From the NCBI GenBank assembly GCA_947631105.1, contig CANRKD010000007.1:1-37346 (forward strand): a DNA stretch of 37,346 bases, written 5' to 3'. The DNA comes from an uncultured Bacilli bacterium. GTDB lineage: Bacteria > Bacillota_I > Bacilli_A > RF39 > UBA660. Shown piece by piece: positions 8,736 through 16,636 of this stretch (position 1 is the first letter of the stretch; each line of letters starts with the position of its first letter). The notes beneath the pieces are model-generated. The model saw only the letters and a program-made list of their open reading frames with translations, was not told where the DNA came from and searched no databases. Both the position numbers and the translations under genes were made by a program.

Positions 8736-9131
8736 TTATTTTTCGCAAGTTTGGTTTATGGTATTATCAAAAGTAACAGCTATTCTATTATTTTTTATAT
8801 TGACGGTTAATTTTAAATTATCTAAACTTTCTTTCGTACGAGGATCTTCAATAAAGGGCTCTGTATCATGATCTTTTTTTAAATAATTTGTATTTACTAG
8901 TTCCTTAACTGTTACAGTCATACTTCCTCCCTTATTTTCAATTTGTTTTCTTCTATCTTCACCATACAACTTAGCGGCATTTTCAATAAAATCAATTTTC
9001 GAACAATACATATTTTTTTTAATTCTATTCGATATACTCATAGTACTTGGGACGGCTATTGTTACTAATATAGCTAATATAACAATAACAGCTAATAACT
9101 CAACCAATGTAAATCCGTTTTTCTTCTTCAC
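8736..9131 (-). CDS. Type IV prepilin-like / pseudopilin (ComGC-like N-terminus)
   Basis: (M)KKKNGFTLVELLAVIVILAILVTIAVPS class III prepilin signal; likely GTG start at 9131 preceded by GGTGAG (ORF open to 9152). Confidence 0.85.
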   Translation of the reverse strand: MKKKNGFTLVELLAVIVILAILVTIAVPSTMSISNRIKKNMYCSKIDFIENAAKLYGEDRRKQIENKGGSMTVTVKELVNTNYLKKDHDTEPFIEDPRTKESLDNLKLTVNIKNNRIAVTFDNTINQTCEK

Positions 9132-9157
9132 TATTCTCACCATTATTATCATAACAT

Positions 9158-9186
9158 AAGAAAAGAATCAAGTAAATTGATTCTTC
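9158..9186 (-). terminator. Intrinsic terminator after the 9168..9992 gene
   Basis: AAGAATCA-agtaaat-TGATTCTT inverted repeat overlapping the stop codon; T-rich 3' side on minus. Confidence 0.6.
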
Positions 9187-9992
9187 GGTTTAAATATACG
9201 TTGATAAGTAGGTTCAAAAAATTCTTCCAAATATTTTTGCTCGGCAGCTTTTGCGTCTTTTTCATAATCTATATCTTGGAATTCTTTGTCAAGTTGAAGA
9301 TATAACTGATATGCATGGTAATATTCATGAATAGTTATTAGCAAAGTTTTCATATCTTCAATATATGGCAAATACATTTTTATATCCATTACTTTACCAT
9401 TTTGATCTATTTTTGGATAAACCCCAATAAAATCCATTCTATTTTCATGAGAATCATCCAAGTGTATTGTCCTATTTTTCATATACTCATAAAAATCTTC
9501 TGGAAAATTAAAATCAGCACTAAAATAGTCTATAACACTACTCATTCCTAAAATTATTCGTATACATTCACGGCGATACTTATCCGTTTCCGTTAAATAA
9601 TCAAAATCTTTTTTAGGAAATTGAGCACGATATTCCTGATTTAAATTAAATGCTATATTTAAATCATCTATAAAGTTATAAATATACAAAATAAAATCTT
9701 CTTTCCAAGTATCTATTAATTCCAAATAATCTAATAAAGCATCTAAATCTTCATCACCTATTAAATTCTTATAATTATTTAATATTGCTTTATAATACTT
9801 ATTTTCTTCTTTTAAATTTTGATAATAGATTTTTAATAACTCTAAATTGCTTGTTGTTATTTTACTTTTAAAGCCGTATACAATAAGAGATCTTAAATAT
9901 TGAAAAATTAATTTTGATGTAATAAAAATTGTCTCTTCCAAATTTATTTCTTTTAAATCGTTGATTGGCTCTTTTATTAATCTTTTTTCCAT
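9168..9992 (-). CDS. Hypothetical protein with HExxH metallopeptidase-like motif
   Basis: LLITIHEYYHAYQLYLQLDKEF; rest not recognised. Confidence 0.6.
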   Translation of the reverse strand: MEKRLIKEPINDLKEINLEETIFITSKLIFQYLRSLIVYGFKSKITTSNLELLKIYYQNLKEENKYYKAILNNYKNLIGDEDLDALLDYLELIDTWKEDFILYIYNFIDDLNIAFNLNQEYRAQFPKKDFDYLTETDKYRRECIRIILGMSSVIDYFSADFNFPEDFYEYMKNRTIHLDDSHENRMDFIGVYPKIDQNGKVMDIKMYLPYIEDMKTLLITIHEYYHAYQLYLQLDKEFQDIDYEKDAKAAEQKYLEEFFEPTYQRIFKPKNQFT

Positions 9993-10010
9993 GTTTCCCC
10001 CTAAAGAAAT

Positions 10011-10256
10011 TTAAAAAGAATCAATATTAATAAACACTTTTTTCTTATCATGTAAATAAGAATAGGCTTGTACTAAAGTTCGAATGGATTGGGCATTCTT
10101 TCCGGATTTACCTATAACAACTCCCATATCACTTTCTTTTACTAATACTTCTAAATGAATACTTTCTTCATCCTGTCCTATTTCTTTTACTTTTACCATA
10201 TCGCTATTTTCCGTAATACTTTTTACTAAAAAAAGTGTGTATTCTACTATATCCAT
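10011..10256 (-). CDS. khpA: KH-domain RNA-binding protein (YlqC/KhpA)
   Basis: VKESDMGVVIGKSGKNAQSIRTLVQAYSYLHDKKKVFINIDSF; directly downstream of rpsP. Confidence 0.9.
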   Translation of the reverse strand: MDIVEYTLFLVKSITENSDMVKVKEIGQDEESIHLEVLVKESDMGVVIGKSGKNAQSIRTLVQAYSYLHDKKKVFINIDSF

Positions 10257-10259
10257 ATC

Positions 10260-10535
10260 TTATTTACCAGCTTTTTTAGATTCAGCATATTTTTTCATAA
10301 TTCCTTCTTTTGAAAGAATATTACGAACTGTTTCCGTTGGAATTGCTCCATTATTTAACCAATACATTGCTTTTTCTTCATCAATTTTTATTTCAGCAGG
10401 ATTGGTAATAGGATTATAAGTTCCTACTGTTTCTAAAAATCTTCCATCTCTTGGAGATCTTTCATCTGCAGCAACAATACGATAAAAAGGTCTTTGTTTT
10501 GCCCCCATTCTTTTAAGTCTTAATTTTACAGCCAT
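10260..10535 (-). CDS. rpsP: 30S ribosomal protein S16
   Basis: [82 protein letters not shown] aaaggaggaaggaaaATG. Confidence 0.98.
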   Translation of the reverse strand: MAVKLRLKRMGAKQRPFYRIVAADERSPRDGRFLETVGTYNPITNPAEIKIDEEKAMYWLNNGAIPTETVRNILSKEGIMKKYAESKKAGK

Positions 10536-10573
10536 TTTCCTTCCTCCTTTATTTCCATAGTAGTATAACATGA

Positions 10574-10607
10574 TAAAAAAGAGGTGTCAACCAAATATTG
10601 TTGACAC
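10574..10607 (-). terminator. Intrinsic terminator of cotE
   Basis: GTGTCAAC-aatattt(g)-GTTGACAC then CTCTTTTTT on minus. Confidence 0.7.
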
Positions 10608-11143
10608 TACTTAATATATTCCTCATCAATTTGATCTATTGCCTCTTCTTCTTTTTCGCTTAAAACGTCTTCATCCGTAATGATTTCATATTCATCTTCG
10701 TCTTCTTCGATACTTACTTTAATTTTTGTATCTCCAACAATTTCTACTCCTAGTTCTTTTTCTACATTTAAATGTACTGCCCCATTATTAGTAGAAACAT
10801 TTGTAACAGTTGGTTGTTTTAAACTGCGAACAATAATTTCTTCTTTATTTGTTAAAGTTGAATTATCTTTTAAATGAACGGGCATTTTATCTGTATATGT
10901 AAATGTTTTTGTACTTACTGCTGTTTTTGTATCATTATCATAAGAATACCATACATTTACATCAAATGATCCATTTAAATTTACCATTCCTCCACTATTT
11001 ACTCCATTAAATTGATGATTAATTACCCAACAGCCTAATACCGTATCAGGAGTTTGATCAGGTGTTAAAGAATATTCATTGGTGCTGGTTTTTTTTGCTT
11101 TACCAATTACAGCTTTGGTAACAATTTCTTTAAAATTAGACAT
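10607..11143 (-). CDS. cotE: Outer spore coat protein CotE-like
   Basis: MSNFKEIVTKAVIGKAKK...SLTPDQTPDTVLGCWVINHQFNG...VNLNGSFDVNVWYSYDNDTKTAVSTKTFTYTDKM...VRSLKQPTVTNVS...EKELGVEIVGDTKIKVSIEEDEDE and acidic C-tail; collinear with the B. subtilis CotE pattern from memory. Confidence 0.9.
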   Translation of the reverse strand: MSNFKEIVTKAVIGKAKKTSTNEYSLTPDQTPDTVLGCWVINHQFNGVNSGGMVNLNGSFDVNVWYSYDNDTKTAVSTKTFTYTDKMPVHLKDNSTLTNKEEIIVRSLKQPTVTNVSTNNGAVHLNVEKELGVEIVGDTKIKVSIEEDEDEYEIITDEDVLSEKEEEAIDQIDEEYIK

Positions 11144-11162
11144 TTGTAATCCTCCTCTAGTT

Positions 11163-11189
11163 TAATGTATGCTGTTTTTTTTAATTTGT
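11163..11189 (-). promoter_or_regulatory. Putative mother-cell (sigma-K/sigma-E type) promoter of cotE
   Basis: Minus strand AC-N16-CATACATTA, matching sigma-K AC...CATAnnnTA and the sigma-E -10 CATACAnT; -10 lies 19 nt before the ATG. Confidence 0.6.
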
Positions 11190-11214
11190 TCACTTTTATT
11201 TTTGTTTTTTTAGA

Positions 11215-11244
11215 AATTAAAAAAGAAGGTTTATCCTCCCTTTT
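11215..11244 (-). terminator. Intrinsic terminator of the small YjcZ-type gene pair
   Basis: Minus AAAAGGGAGG-ataaa-CCTTCTTTT (two G-T wobbles) followed by T-rich sequence. Confidence 0.55.
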
Positions 11245-11371
11245 AATATATGCCATAGCCACCGAAGCCGGCAAAAATGATTGCTAATAATATAAATAAA
11301 ACGATTACAATAAATGCTGTGTTTATATTTTGATTGTTATTGTTGTTATTATTATTTTTGCAACAGTTCAT
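11243..11371 (-). CDS. YjcZ-type small sporulation protein, 42 aa (absent from ORF track)
   Basis: MNCCKNNNNNNNNQNINTAFIVIVLFILLAIIFAGFGGYGIY*; RBS aaaggaggtgtccatataaATG; single TM with FIVIVLFILL core. Confidence 0.8.
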   Translation of the reverse strand: MNCCKNNNNNNNNQNINTAFIVIVLFILLAIIFAGFGGYGIY

Positions 11372-11401
11372 TTATATGGACACCTCCTTTATTTTTAAAG
11401 A

Positions 11402-11491
11402 CTAAATGAAAGCCCCTACAATGATGATAAGTAAGATAAATAATACAAGTATGATTGCTGGACCAAGTCCGTTATTTCCACAATTATTCAT
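11402..11491 (-). CDS. YjcZ-type small sporulation protein, 29 aa (absent from ORF track)
   Basis: MNNCGNNGLGPAIILVLFILLIIIVGAFI*; RBS aaaggaggaatgaaattATG. Confidence 0.83.
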   Translation of the reverse strand: MNNCGNNGLGPAIILVLFILLIIIVGAFI

Positions 11492-11525
11492 AATTTCATT
11501 CCTCCTTTATTTGTCTTTTCATTTA

Positions 11526-11552
11526 TATTGTATGGTTAAATCTTTTATTGGT
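11526..11552 (-). promoter_or_regulatory. Putative sigma-K-type promoter of the YjcZ-type gene pair
   Basis: Minus AC-N16-CATACAATA; same architecture and spacing as the cotE promoter at 11163..11189. Confidence 0.6.
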
Positions 11553-11563
11553 GAGTGTTCTTC

Positions 11564-11592
11564 TTGTATTTTTTTCTTGAATTCGTTATAAT
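11564..11592 (+). promoter_or_regulatory. Sigma-A-like promoter of the prsA-like gene
   Basis: TTGTAT-17-TATAAT. Confidence 0.65.
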
Positions 11593-11615
11593 AAATAATG
11601 TTTAGGAGGATATAA

Positions 11616-12620
11616 ATGAAGAAAAAAGTAATAGTACTTGGCTTATGTACTTTGTTAGTATGTGGTTGTGGAAAAACAATTCCTACATTATCAAATGGAG
11701 AGGAAGCTGTTGTAACATTATCCAATGATGTAAAAATTAGTGTTGATGAATTATATAATGATTTAAAATCTAATTATGCTTTGGATTCTTTAATTAATAT
11801 GGTTGATAAAAAAATATTAGAAGATAAATATAAGGATAATATAGAAAGTGCAAATGATTATGCTGATTCTACAATGAAATCTTTAGAAGAAAATTATGGA
11901 GATGATTTATTAACTGCAATTCAAAGTTATACATCATATTCTACTGTAGAAGCATATAAAAATTATGTGTATATCAGTTATTTACAAAATTTAGCTATTG
12001 AAGATTATGCTAAAAATCAAATTACTGATAAAGAAATGAATGAATATTATGAAAAAAATATTTATGGCGATGTTTTAGTTGATCATATTTTAATTACTCC
12101 AAATGTTGCTGAGGATGCATCGGATGAGGATAAGACAAAAGCTGAAGATGAAGCTAAAGAAAAAATTAATACGATTATTGCTAAATTAAAAGAAAGTGAT
12201 AATGTTAAAGATACATTTACAGAACTTGCTAAAGAATATTCTGAAGATGAATCTACAAAAGAAGATGGTGGTTCTCTTGGATATATTAATGATGGAACTT
12301 TATCATCTAGTTATGATGAGCTTATTAAAGCCGCTTTCCAATTAAAAAATGGAGAATTCTCTACAGAAATTATAACTACTGAACTTGGATATCATGTAAT
12401 ATTACGTGAAGACCAAAAAGAAAAAGCTGCATTTGATGATGTAAAAGATTCTGTTAAACAAAAATTAGCGGATAACTTAATGAGTGAAGATGCCACAATT
12501 AATACAAAAGCTATGCAAGAATTACGAAAAGAATATGAATTTAATATTGTTGATAGTGATTTACAAAGTCAATATGCAAAATATATTCAAAGTGCTTTAT
12601 CACAAAAAAGCGAAAATTAA
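11616..12620 (+). CDS. prsA: PrsA-like foldase lipoprotein (parvulin peptidyl-prolyl isomerase)
   Basis: Lipobox MKKKVIVLGLCTLLVCGCGK; parvulin segment VDHILI...AKEYSEDESTKEDGGSLGYINDGTLSSSYDELIKAAFQLKNGEFSTEIITTELGYHVILRED; RBS taggaggatataaATG. Confidence 0.9.
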   Translation: MKKKVIVLGLCTLLVCGCGKTIPTLSNGEEAVVTLSNDVKISVDELYNDLKSNYALDSLINMVDKKILEDKYKDNIESANDYADSTMKSLEENYGDDLLTAIQSYTSYSTVEAYKNYVYISYLQNLAIEDYAKNQITDKEMNEYYEKNIYGDVLVDHILITPNVAEDASDEDKTKAEDEAKEKINTIIAKLKESDNVKDTFTELAKEYSEDESTKEDGGSLGYINDGTLSSSYDELIKAAFQLKNGEFSTEIITTELGYHVILREDQKEKAAFDDVKDSVKQKLADNLMSEDATINTKAMQELRKEYEFNIVDSDLQSQYAKYIQSALSQKSEN

Positions 12621-12625
12621 TGAAA

Positions 12626-12660
12626 AAGACAACCTTCATATTAAATGTGAAGGTTGTTTT
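12626..12660. terminator. Bidirectional terminator between prsA-like and recX
   Basis: acaaccttca-tattaaatg-tgaaggttgt stem with A/T tails; convergent genes. Confidence 0.75.
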
Positions 12661-13435
12661 CTTTATATTTCAAAATAATATTTTCTACATCTTCATAAGA
12701 AAAACCTTTAGCAAGTAAACGCATTTTTAAATGATAAATCAAATCATTATCTGTATATTTACGCTTTAATTTAATCAATTGCTTATTTGCTTCTTTTTCA
12801 ATCACTATATCATCTTTACCAAATTCTACACCATTTAAAATATCCATAATCTGTTCTTTACTATATCCTGCTCCCAAACAATAAGTAATAATCTTTTCTT
12901 TTAACTTATTTTTACTTTCTTTTTTATTAGCCATAATTTTCTTTTTAATAATTTTTTCTAGTTTTTCTTTCCAAACTTCTAACGATATTTTATTTAAAGC
13001 ATGCTCTATATTTTCTTTATTTAATCCTTTTTCTATTAATTTATTTTTGATTTTTTTTGGTCCATTATGATTCATAAGAATTTGGTCATTTATAAAAGCC
13101 TTAATATAGTTCTCTTCATCAATATATTTTCTTTCTTCTAATAATTTTATAGTATTTTGAATATCTGCATCAGAATATGATAACTTTTTTAAATAATTGA
13201 CTATTTCTTTTTTACAGCGCATTTTATACGATAAATAATGAATTGCTTTATAATAACATTCCAAAGAATCATTATCTTTTTTTATTTCTTCTAACTGTTC
13301 TTCATTCTTAATTTTTTTAGTTAAGAGTAAATTATATTTTAAAATTATATCATCATACAATATAATTTGTTCTAAATTATCTAAAGTTATTTGATACCGA
13401 TTATCTTTTAATTTTTTATATTTCTTTATATTCAT
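12641..13435 (-). CDS. recX: Regulatory protein RecX
   Basis: Repeating YLSYKMRCKKEIVNYLKKLSYSDADIQNTIKLLEERKYIDEENYIKAFINDQI...GPKKIKNKLIEKGLNKENIEHAL architecture. Confidence 0.9.
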   Translation of the reverse strand: MNIKKYKKLKDNRYQITLDNLEQIILYDDIILKYNLLLTKKIKNEEQLEEIKKDNDSLECYYKAIHYLSYKMRCKKEIVNYLKKLSYSDADIQNTIKLLEERKYIDEENYIKAFINDQILMNHNGPKKIKNKLIEKGLNKENIEHALNKISLEVWKEKLEKIIKKKIMANKKESKNKLKEKIITYCLGAGYSKEQIMDILNGVEFGKDDIVIEKEANKQLIKLKRKYTDNDLIYHLKMRLLAKGFSYEDVENIILKYKENNLHI

Positions 13436-13461
13436 GAAATCAGTATAACACAATTTGACCT

Positions 13462-13486
13462 AAAAAAAGAAGCATTTTTTGCTTCA
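13462..13486 (-). terminator. Intrinsic terminator of the NPQTG surface protein gene
   Basis: Minus GAAGCA-aaaaa-TGCTTC-TTTTTTT. Confidence 0.8.
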
Positions 13487-14125
13487 TTATATTTTATAAA
13501 ATTTATTACTTTGAAATGTTTTAACCAATATAGTTAAAGAAATTACTATTCCTATAATAAACAAAGTTATAGGTATAAAACTGCCCGTTTGAGGATTATT
13601 TATACATTCTTTATTGTATACTTCTTCTGTTACCTCAGTACCATTTTTTCCATAATATATACCATTATTGGTTTTGCATTTATTTGTAGTATTAGTAGAA
13701 TTTGCAGAATTTTTTAAAGTAATATTCATAGCATTTCTACCCGCTCTCGTTGCATATACTCCCGATGATATGGTATTAGAAGTCGCATCATAAATAAACT
13801 CCTCTGTAGTTTCATTGATATCTCCGCAAGAAACTTCTTTATCAGGACCACACAAAACCCATTCGCTATTACCATTATTATAGGAATTATAATAAATTCG
13901 CGTATAAACTAATTTACCATTTTGTAACGTATATGTTCCTTTCGTGCCTTCAATCTCTGCAGATCCATCTCCTGAATGTATTTCCATTTCACTTTCATTA
14001 TTTATTTTAATAGTCATTACTAAGCTATCTGATTGATAACTATATTCTCCAACTGGTATACTTTCGGCATTAACATTTTGAATTCCTAAAATTACCATTA
14101 TAAATAATAAAATTTTTTTTATCAT
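13487..14125 (-). CDS. Secreted surface protein with sortase-type NPQTG anchor
   Basis: N-terminal signal peptide MIKKILLFIMVILGIQNVNAES; C-terminal NNPQTGSFIPITLFIIGIVISLTILVKTFQSNKFYKI (sorting motif, TM, basic tail). RBS aggtgtgagaaATG. Confidence 0.75.
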   Translation of the reverse strand: MIKKILLFIMVILGIQNVNAESIPVGEYSYQSDSLVMTIKINNESEMEIHSGDGSAEIEGTKGTYTLQNGKLVYTRIYYNSYNNGNSEWVLCGPDKEVSCGDINETTEEFIYDATSNTISSGVYATRAGRNAMNITLKNSANSTNTTNKCKTNNGIYYGKNGTEVTEEVYNKECINNPQTGSFIPITLFIIGIVISLTILVKTFQSNKFYKI

Positions 14126-14137
14126 TTCTCACACCTA

Positions 14138-14150
14138 CTCTTAATAAGAG
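14138..14150. promoter_or_regulatory. Perfect 6-1-6 palindrome just downstream of the putative -10 (possible operator)
   Basis: CTCTTA-A-TAAGAG. Confidence 0.4.
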
Positions 14151-14179
14151 TATATACCCCCCCCCCATCTAAAAATCAA
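14151..14179 (-). promoter_or_regulatory. Candidate phase-variable promoter: TTGATT-17-TATATA with G10 tract in the spacer
   Basis: Minus strand TTGATT tttagatGGGGGGGGGG TATATA; 17 nt spacer of which 10 are G. Confidence 0.65.
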
Positions 14180-15138
14180 CTATTTTTTTGATATTCTTTA
14201 CATAAATTATCTAAATCTTTTATAAATAATTCTATGTCACTTTCTTGATAAATTCGAGCACCACTAGCAAATTTATGCCCACCACCGTTATATTTAGCAG
14301 CAATTTCATTAATAATTGGCCCTCGACTGCGAATATTCACTTTATATACTTCATTTTTTTCATCATACGTAATAAATGTCCAAACCAGTACATCTTTGAT
14401 ATAGTTAAAATCATTAATCATATTAGAGGGTGTTGCTACATCTACATCATATTTTTTTAATATTTCTGGACTAATATGAATATAAGCTAATCCATTATCG
14501 TTATATATTAAATTTTCACATAAATAACCATGAAATTTTATTTCATTCATAGGTCGCTCATAAAGTTTATCATAAAGACTAATGAAATCAATTTTTGTTT
14601 CTTCTAATAATCTTGTAATAATTTTAAATGTTTTAACAGAAGTATATGAAATTAAAAATCGATCACTATCGGATACAACTCCTAAAAATAAATTATTGGC
14701 AATATTTTGATTTATTTTTAACGGAGTATTTAAGATCAATTCCGTTATTAGTTGACAAGCACTAGATGCAGAATCATCAATATATTCTAAATCAGCTACC
14801 TTTGTAGAACAAGGATGATGATCAATTTTTATAATTTCTTGATAATTTAAATTTTCAATTCCATCTACACGTTCTAATGTCGGCACATCTGTAATAATTA
14901 AGAGTGCATCTTTAAAATTTTCATAATCTGATTTATCTAATAAGCCAAATTTTTTAAATTTAGCCACTGTCATTCCCACTGCTATGACATTTTTATTAGG
15001 AAATGTTAGTTGAATAGAATCTCTTAACGCAATTTGACTTGCAATGGCATCGGGATCTGGTCCAATATGTCTTGCAATTACTATATTTTTATATTTCTTT
15101 ATTGTTTTAAAAATTTTTTTTTCAATATCCCGAGCCAT
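14176..15138 (-). CDS. nrnA: DHH/DHHA1 phosphoesterase, NrnA-like (oligoribonuclease / pAp phosphatase)
   Basis: ARHIGPDPDAIASQIALRDS..., KIDHHPCS, DSDRF, C-terminal RSRGPIINEIAAKYNGGGHKFASGARI. Start after ggaggtaaaaATG. Confidence 0.9.
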   Translation of the reverse strand: MARDIEKKIFKTIKKYKNIVIARHIGPDPDAIASQIALRDSIQLTFPNKNVIAVGMTVAKFKKFGLLDKSDYENFKDALLIITDVPTLERVDGIENLNYQEIIKIDHHPCSTKVADLEYIDDSASSACQLITELILNTPLKINQNIANNLFLGVVSDSDRFLISYTSVKTFKIITRLLEETKIDFISLYDKLYERPMNEIKFHGYLCENLIYNDNGLAYIHISPEILKKYDVDVATPSNMINDFNYIKDVLVWTFITYDEKNEVYKVNIRSRGPIINEIAAKYNGGGHKFASGARIYQESDIELFIKDLDNLCKEYQKNS

Positions 15139-15149
15139 TTTTACCTCCA

Positions 15150-16352
15150 TTAACTTATTATTTCATATGTATCTAATGCAATCATTAATTCTTCATTGGT
15201 TGGAATTACATAAACTGGAATATTTGAATATTTATTTGAAATAATTCCTTCCGCAATACCATTTTTTAAAAATCCTGCTGTATTCATATTTATCTTTTCA
15301 TCCAAATGAATTTCTAGGGCATGTAATTTATCAACAATCAAACTTCTAAATTCACGAGCATTTTCCCCTAAACCAGCTGTAAATACCAAAGCATCTACGT
15401 TTCCATTTAATTTAACATAATATTCCGCAATATATTTTACAATTGTTTTCATATACATTTTATCTGCTAAAATACATTGTTCGTTTCCTATTTTTATCTC
15501 TTCCTCTAAATCACGATGATCAGAAGCAATACCACTAATTCCTAATAAACCACTTTGTTTATTTAAAATATTATCTACTTCTTCTAAGGATTTACCTGTT
15601 TTTTTCATTAAATAAGGAATTATAGAGTAATCAATATCTCCAGAACGTGTTCCCATCATAATTCCAGAATTTGGTGAAAAGCCCATTGTTGTATCAATAC
15701 TTTTTCCATGTTTAATACAACAAATACTACCTCCACTTCCAATATGGCAACTAATCAGATTGACTTTTTCTTTTCCTAAAATTTCTTGCATTCTTTTTGT
15801 AATATATTTATGACTTGTACCATGAAAACCATATTTGCGAATTCCATATTTTTCATACCATTCATAAGGTACTGGATATAAGAATTCCGTTTTTTCTAAA
15901 GTTTGATGAAATGCTGTATCAAAAACTCCTACCATTGGAGTATTAGGTAATGCTTCTTTGAATGCTTTAATTCCTAAAATATTAGCAGGATTATGCAGTG
16001 GAGCTAGACTAGATAATTCTTCTACTGTTTTAATAACTTCATCATCAATTAAAACCGATTGTGAATATTTATCTCCACCATGAACAATTCTATGTCCCAC
16101 TCCATCTATTTCATCTAAAGATTTTATGATATTATTTGAAAATAACTCCTCGATCAAATATTGAATGGCTACAGAATGATCTTTTAAATCTACTTCTCTT
16201 TTCGTTTTTGAACCATTTATTTTAATTGTATAAAAACTCCCATTTAAACCAATTTTTTCAAAATAACCATTTATTAATTCTTTTCTCTCAGGTAATTCAA
16301 TACAATTAAATTTTAATGATGAACTTCCCGCATTTACTGTTAAAATTTTCAT
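15150..16352 (-). CDS. ackA: Acetate kinase
   Basis: MKILTVNAGSSSLKFNCIELPE...GHRIVHGGDKYSQS...VFDTAFHQTL...RKYGFHGTSHKYI...CHIGSGGSICCIKHGKSIDTTMGFSPNSGIMMGTRSGDID. Confidence 0.97.
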   Translation of the reverse strand: MKILTVNAGSSSLKFNCIELPERKELINGYFEKIGLNGSFYTIKINGSKTKREVDLKDHSVAIQYLIEELFSNNIIKSLDEIDGVGHRIVHGGDKYSQSVLIDDEVIKTVEELSSLAPLHNPANILGIKAFKEALPNTPMVGVFDTAFHQTLEKTEFLYPVPYEWYEKYGIRKYGFHGTSHKYITKRMQEILGKEKVNLISCHIGSGGSICCIKHGKSIDTTMGFSPNSGIMMGTRSGDIDYSIIPYLMKKTGKSLEEVDNILNKQSGLLGISGIASDHRDLEEEIKIGNEQCILADKMYMKTIVKYIAEYYVKLNGNVDALVFTAGLGENAREFRSLIVDKLHALEIHLDEKINMNTAGFLKNGIAEGIISNKYSNIPVYVIPTNEELMIALDTYEIIS

Positions 16353-16413
16353 AAAAACACCTCTATCATTATTATACAAGAAAAACTCTTTTTTTACTAT
16401 TACATTTTTAAAA

Positions 16414-16438
16414 TTAAAAAAACGATTTTCATCGTTTT
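16414..16438 (-). terminator. Intrinsic terminator of the 16429..16632 gene
   Basis: Minus AAAACGAT-GAAA-ATCGTTTT-TTT. Confidence 0.8.
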
Positions 16439-16632
16439 GTATTCTTTTTTATTTTCTCTAAACATTCTTGATAATTTGTTTTACGACACTTTTCATCGAT
16501 ATCAATCACTCGTCTTTTATTGGAATCAAAATTATAGCCATAATCATTAAAAGATTCATATAAGATTTTATCCATTTCTGTAAAATTCATCTTATCAAAA
16601 CATTTATAATAATAATCTATATGTCTACGCAT
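16429..16632 (-). CDS. Hypothetical 67-aa protein
   Basis: Own RBS (aataggtgaaaagaaATG) and own terminator; product not recognised. Confidence 0.6.
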   Translation of the reverse strand: MRRHIDYYYKCFDKMNFTEMDKILYESFNDYGYNFDSNKRRVIDIDEKCRKTNYQECLEKIKKNTKR

Positions 16633-16636
16633 TTCT

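Noticed and set aside
8611-8871. Plus-strand 86-aa ORF
   Set aside because: Antisense across der and the prepilin gene; shadow ORF.
10237-10419. Plus-strand 60-aa ORF
   Set aside because: Antisense to rpsP.
10680-10877. Plus-strand Ser-rich ORF
   Set aside because: Antisense to the acidic tail of cotE; Ser runs are complements of Asp/Glu codons.
11406-11725. ORFs 11406..11591 (+) and 11519..11725 (-)
   Set aside because: They conflict with the better-supported 29-aa YjcZ-type gene, promoters and the prsA-like start.
12484-12678. Plus-strand 64-aa ORF
   Set aside because: Out-of-frame within the 3' end of the prsA-like gene, running through the terminator.
14245-15244. Plus-strand ORFs 14245..14460 and 15044..15244
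   Set aside because: Antisense to nrnA/ackA, no RBS or family.
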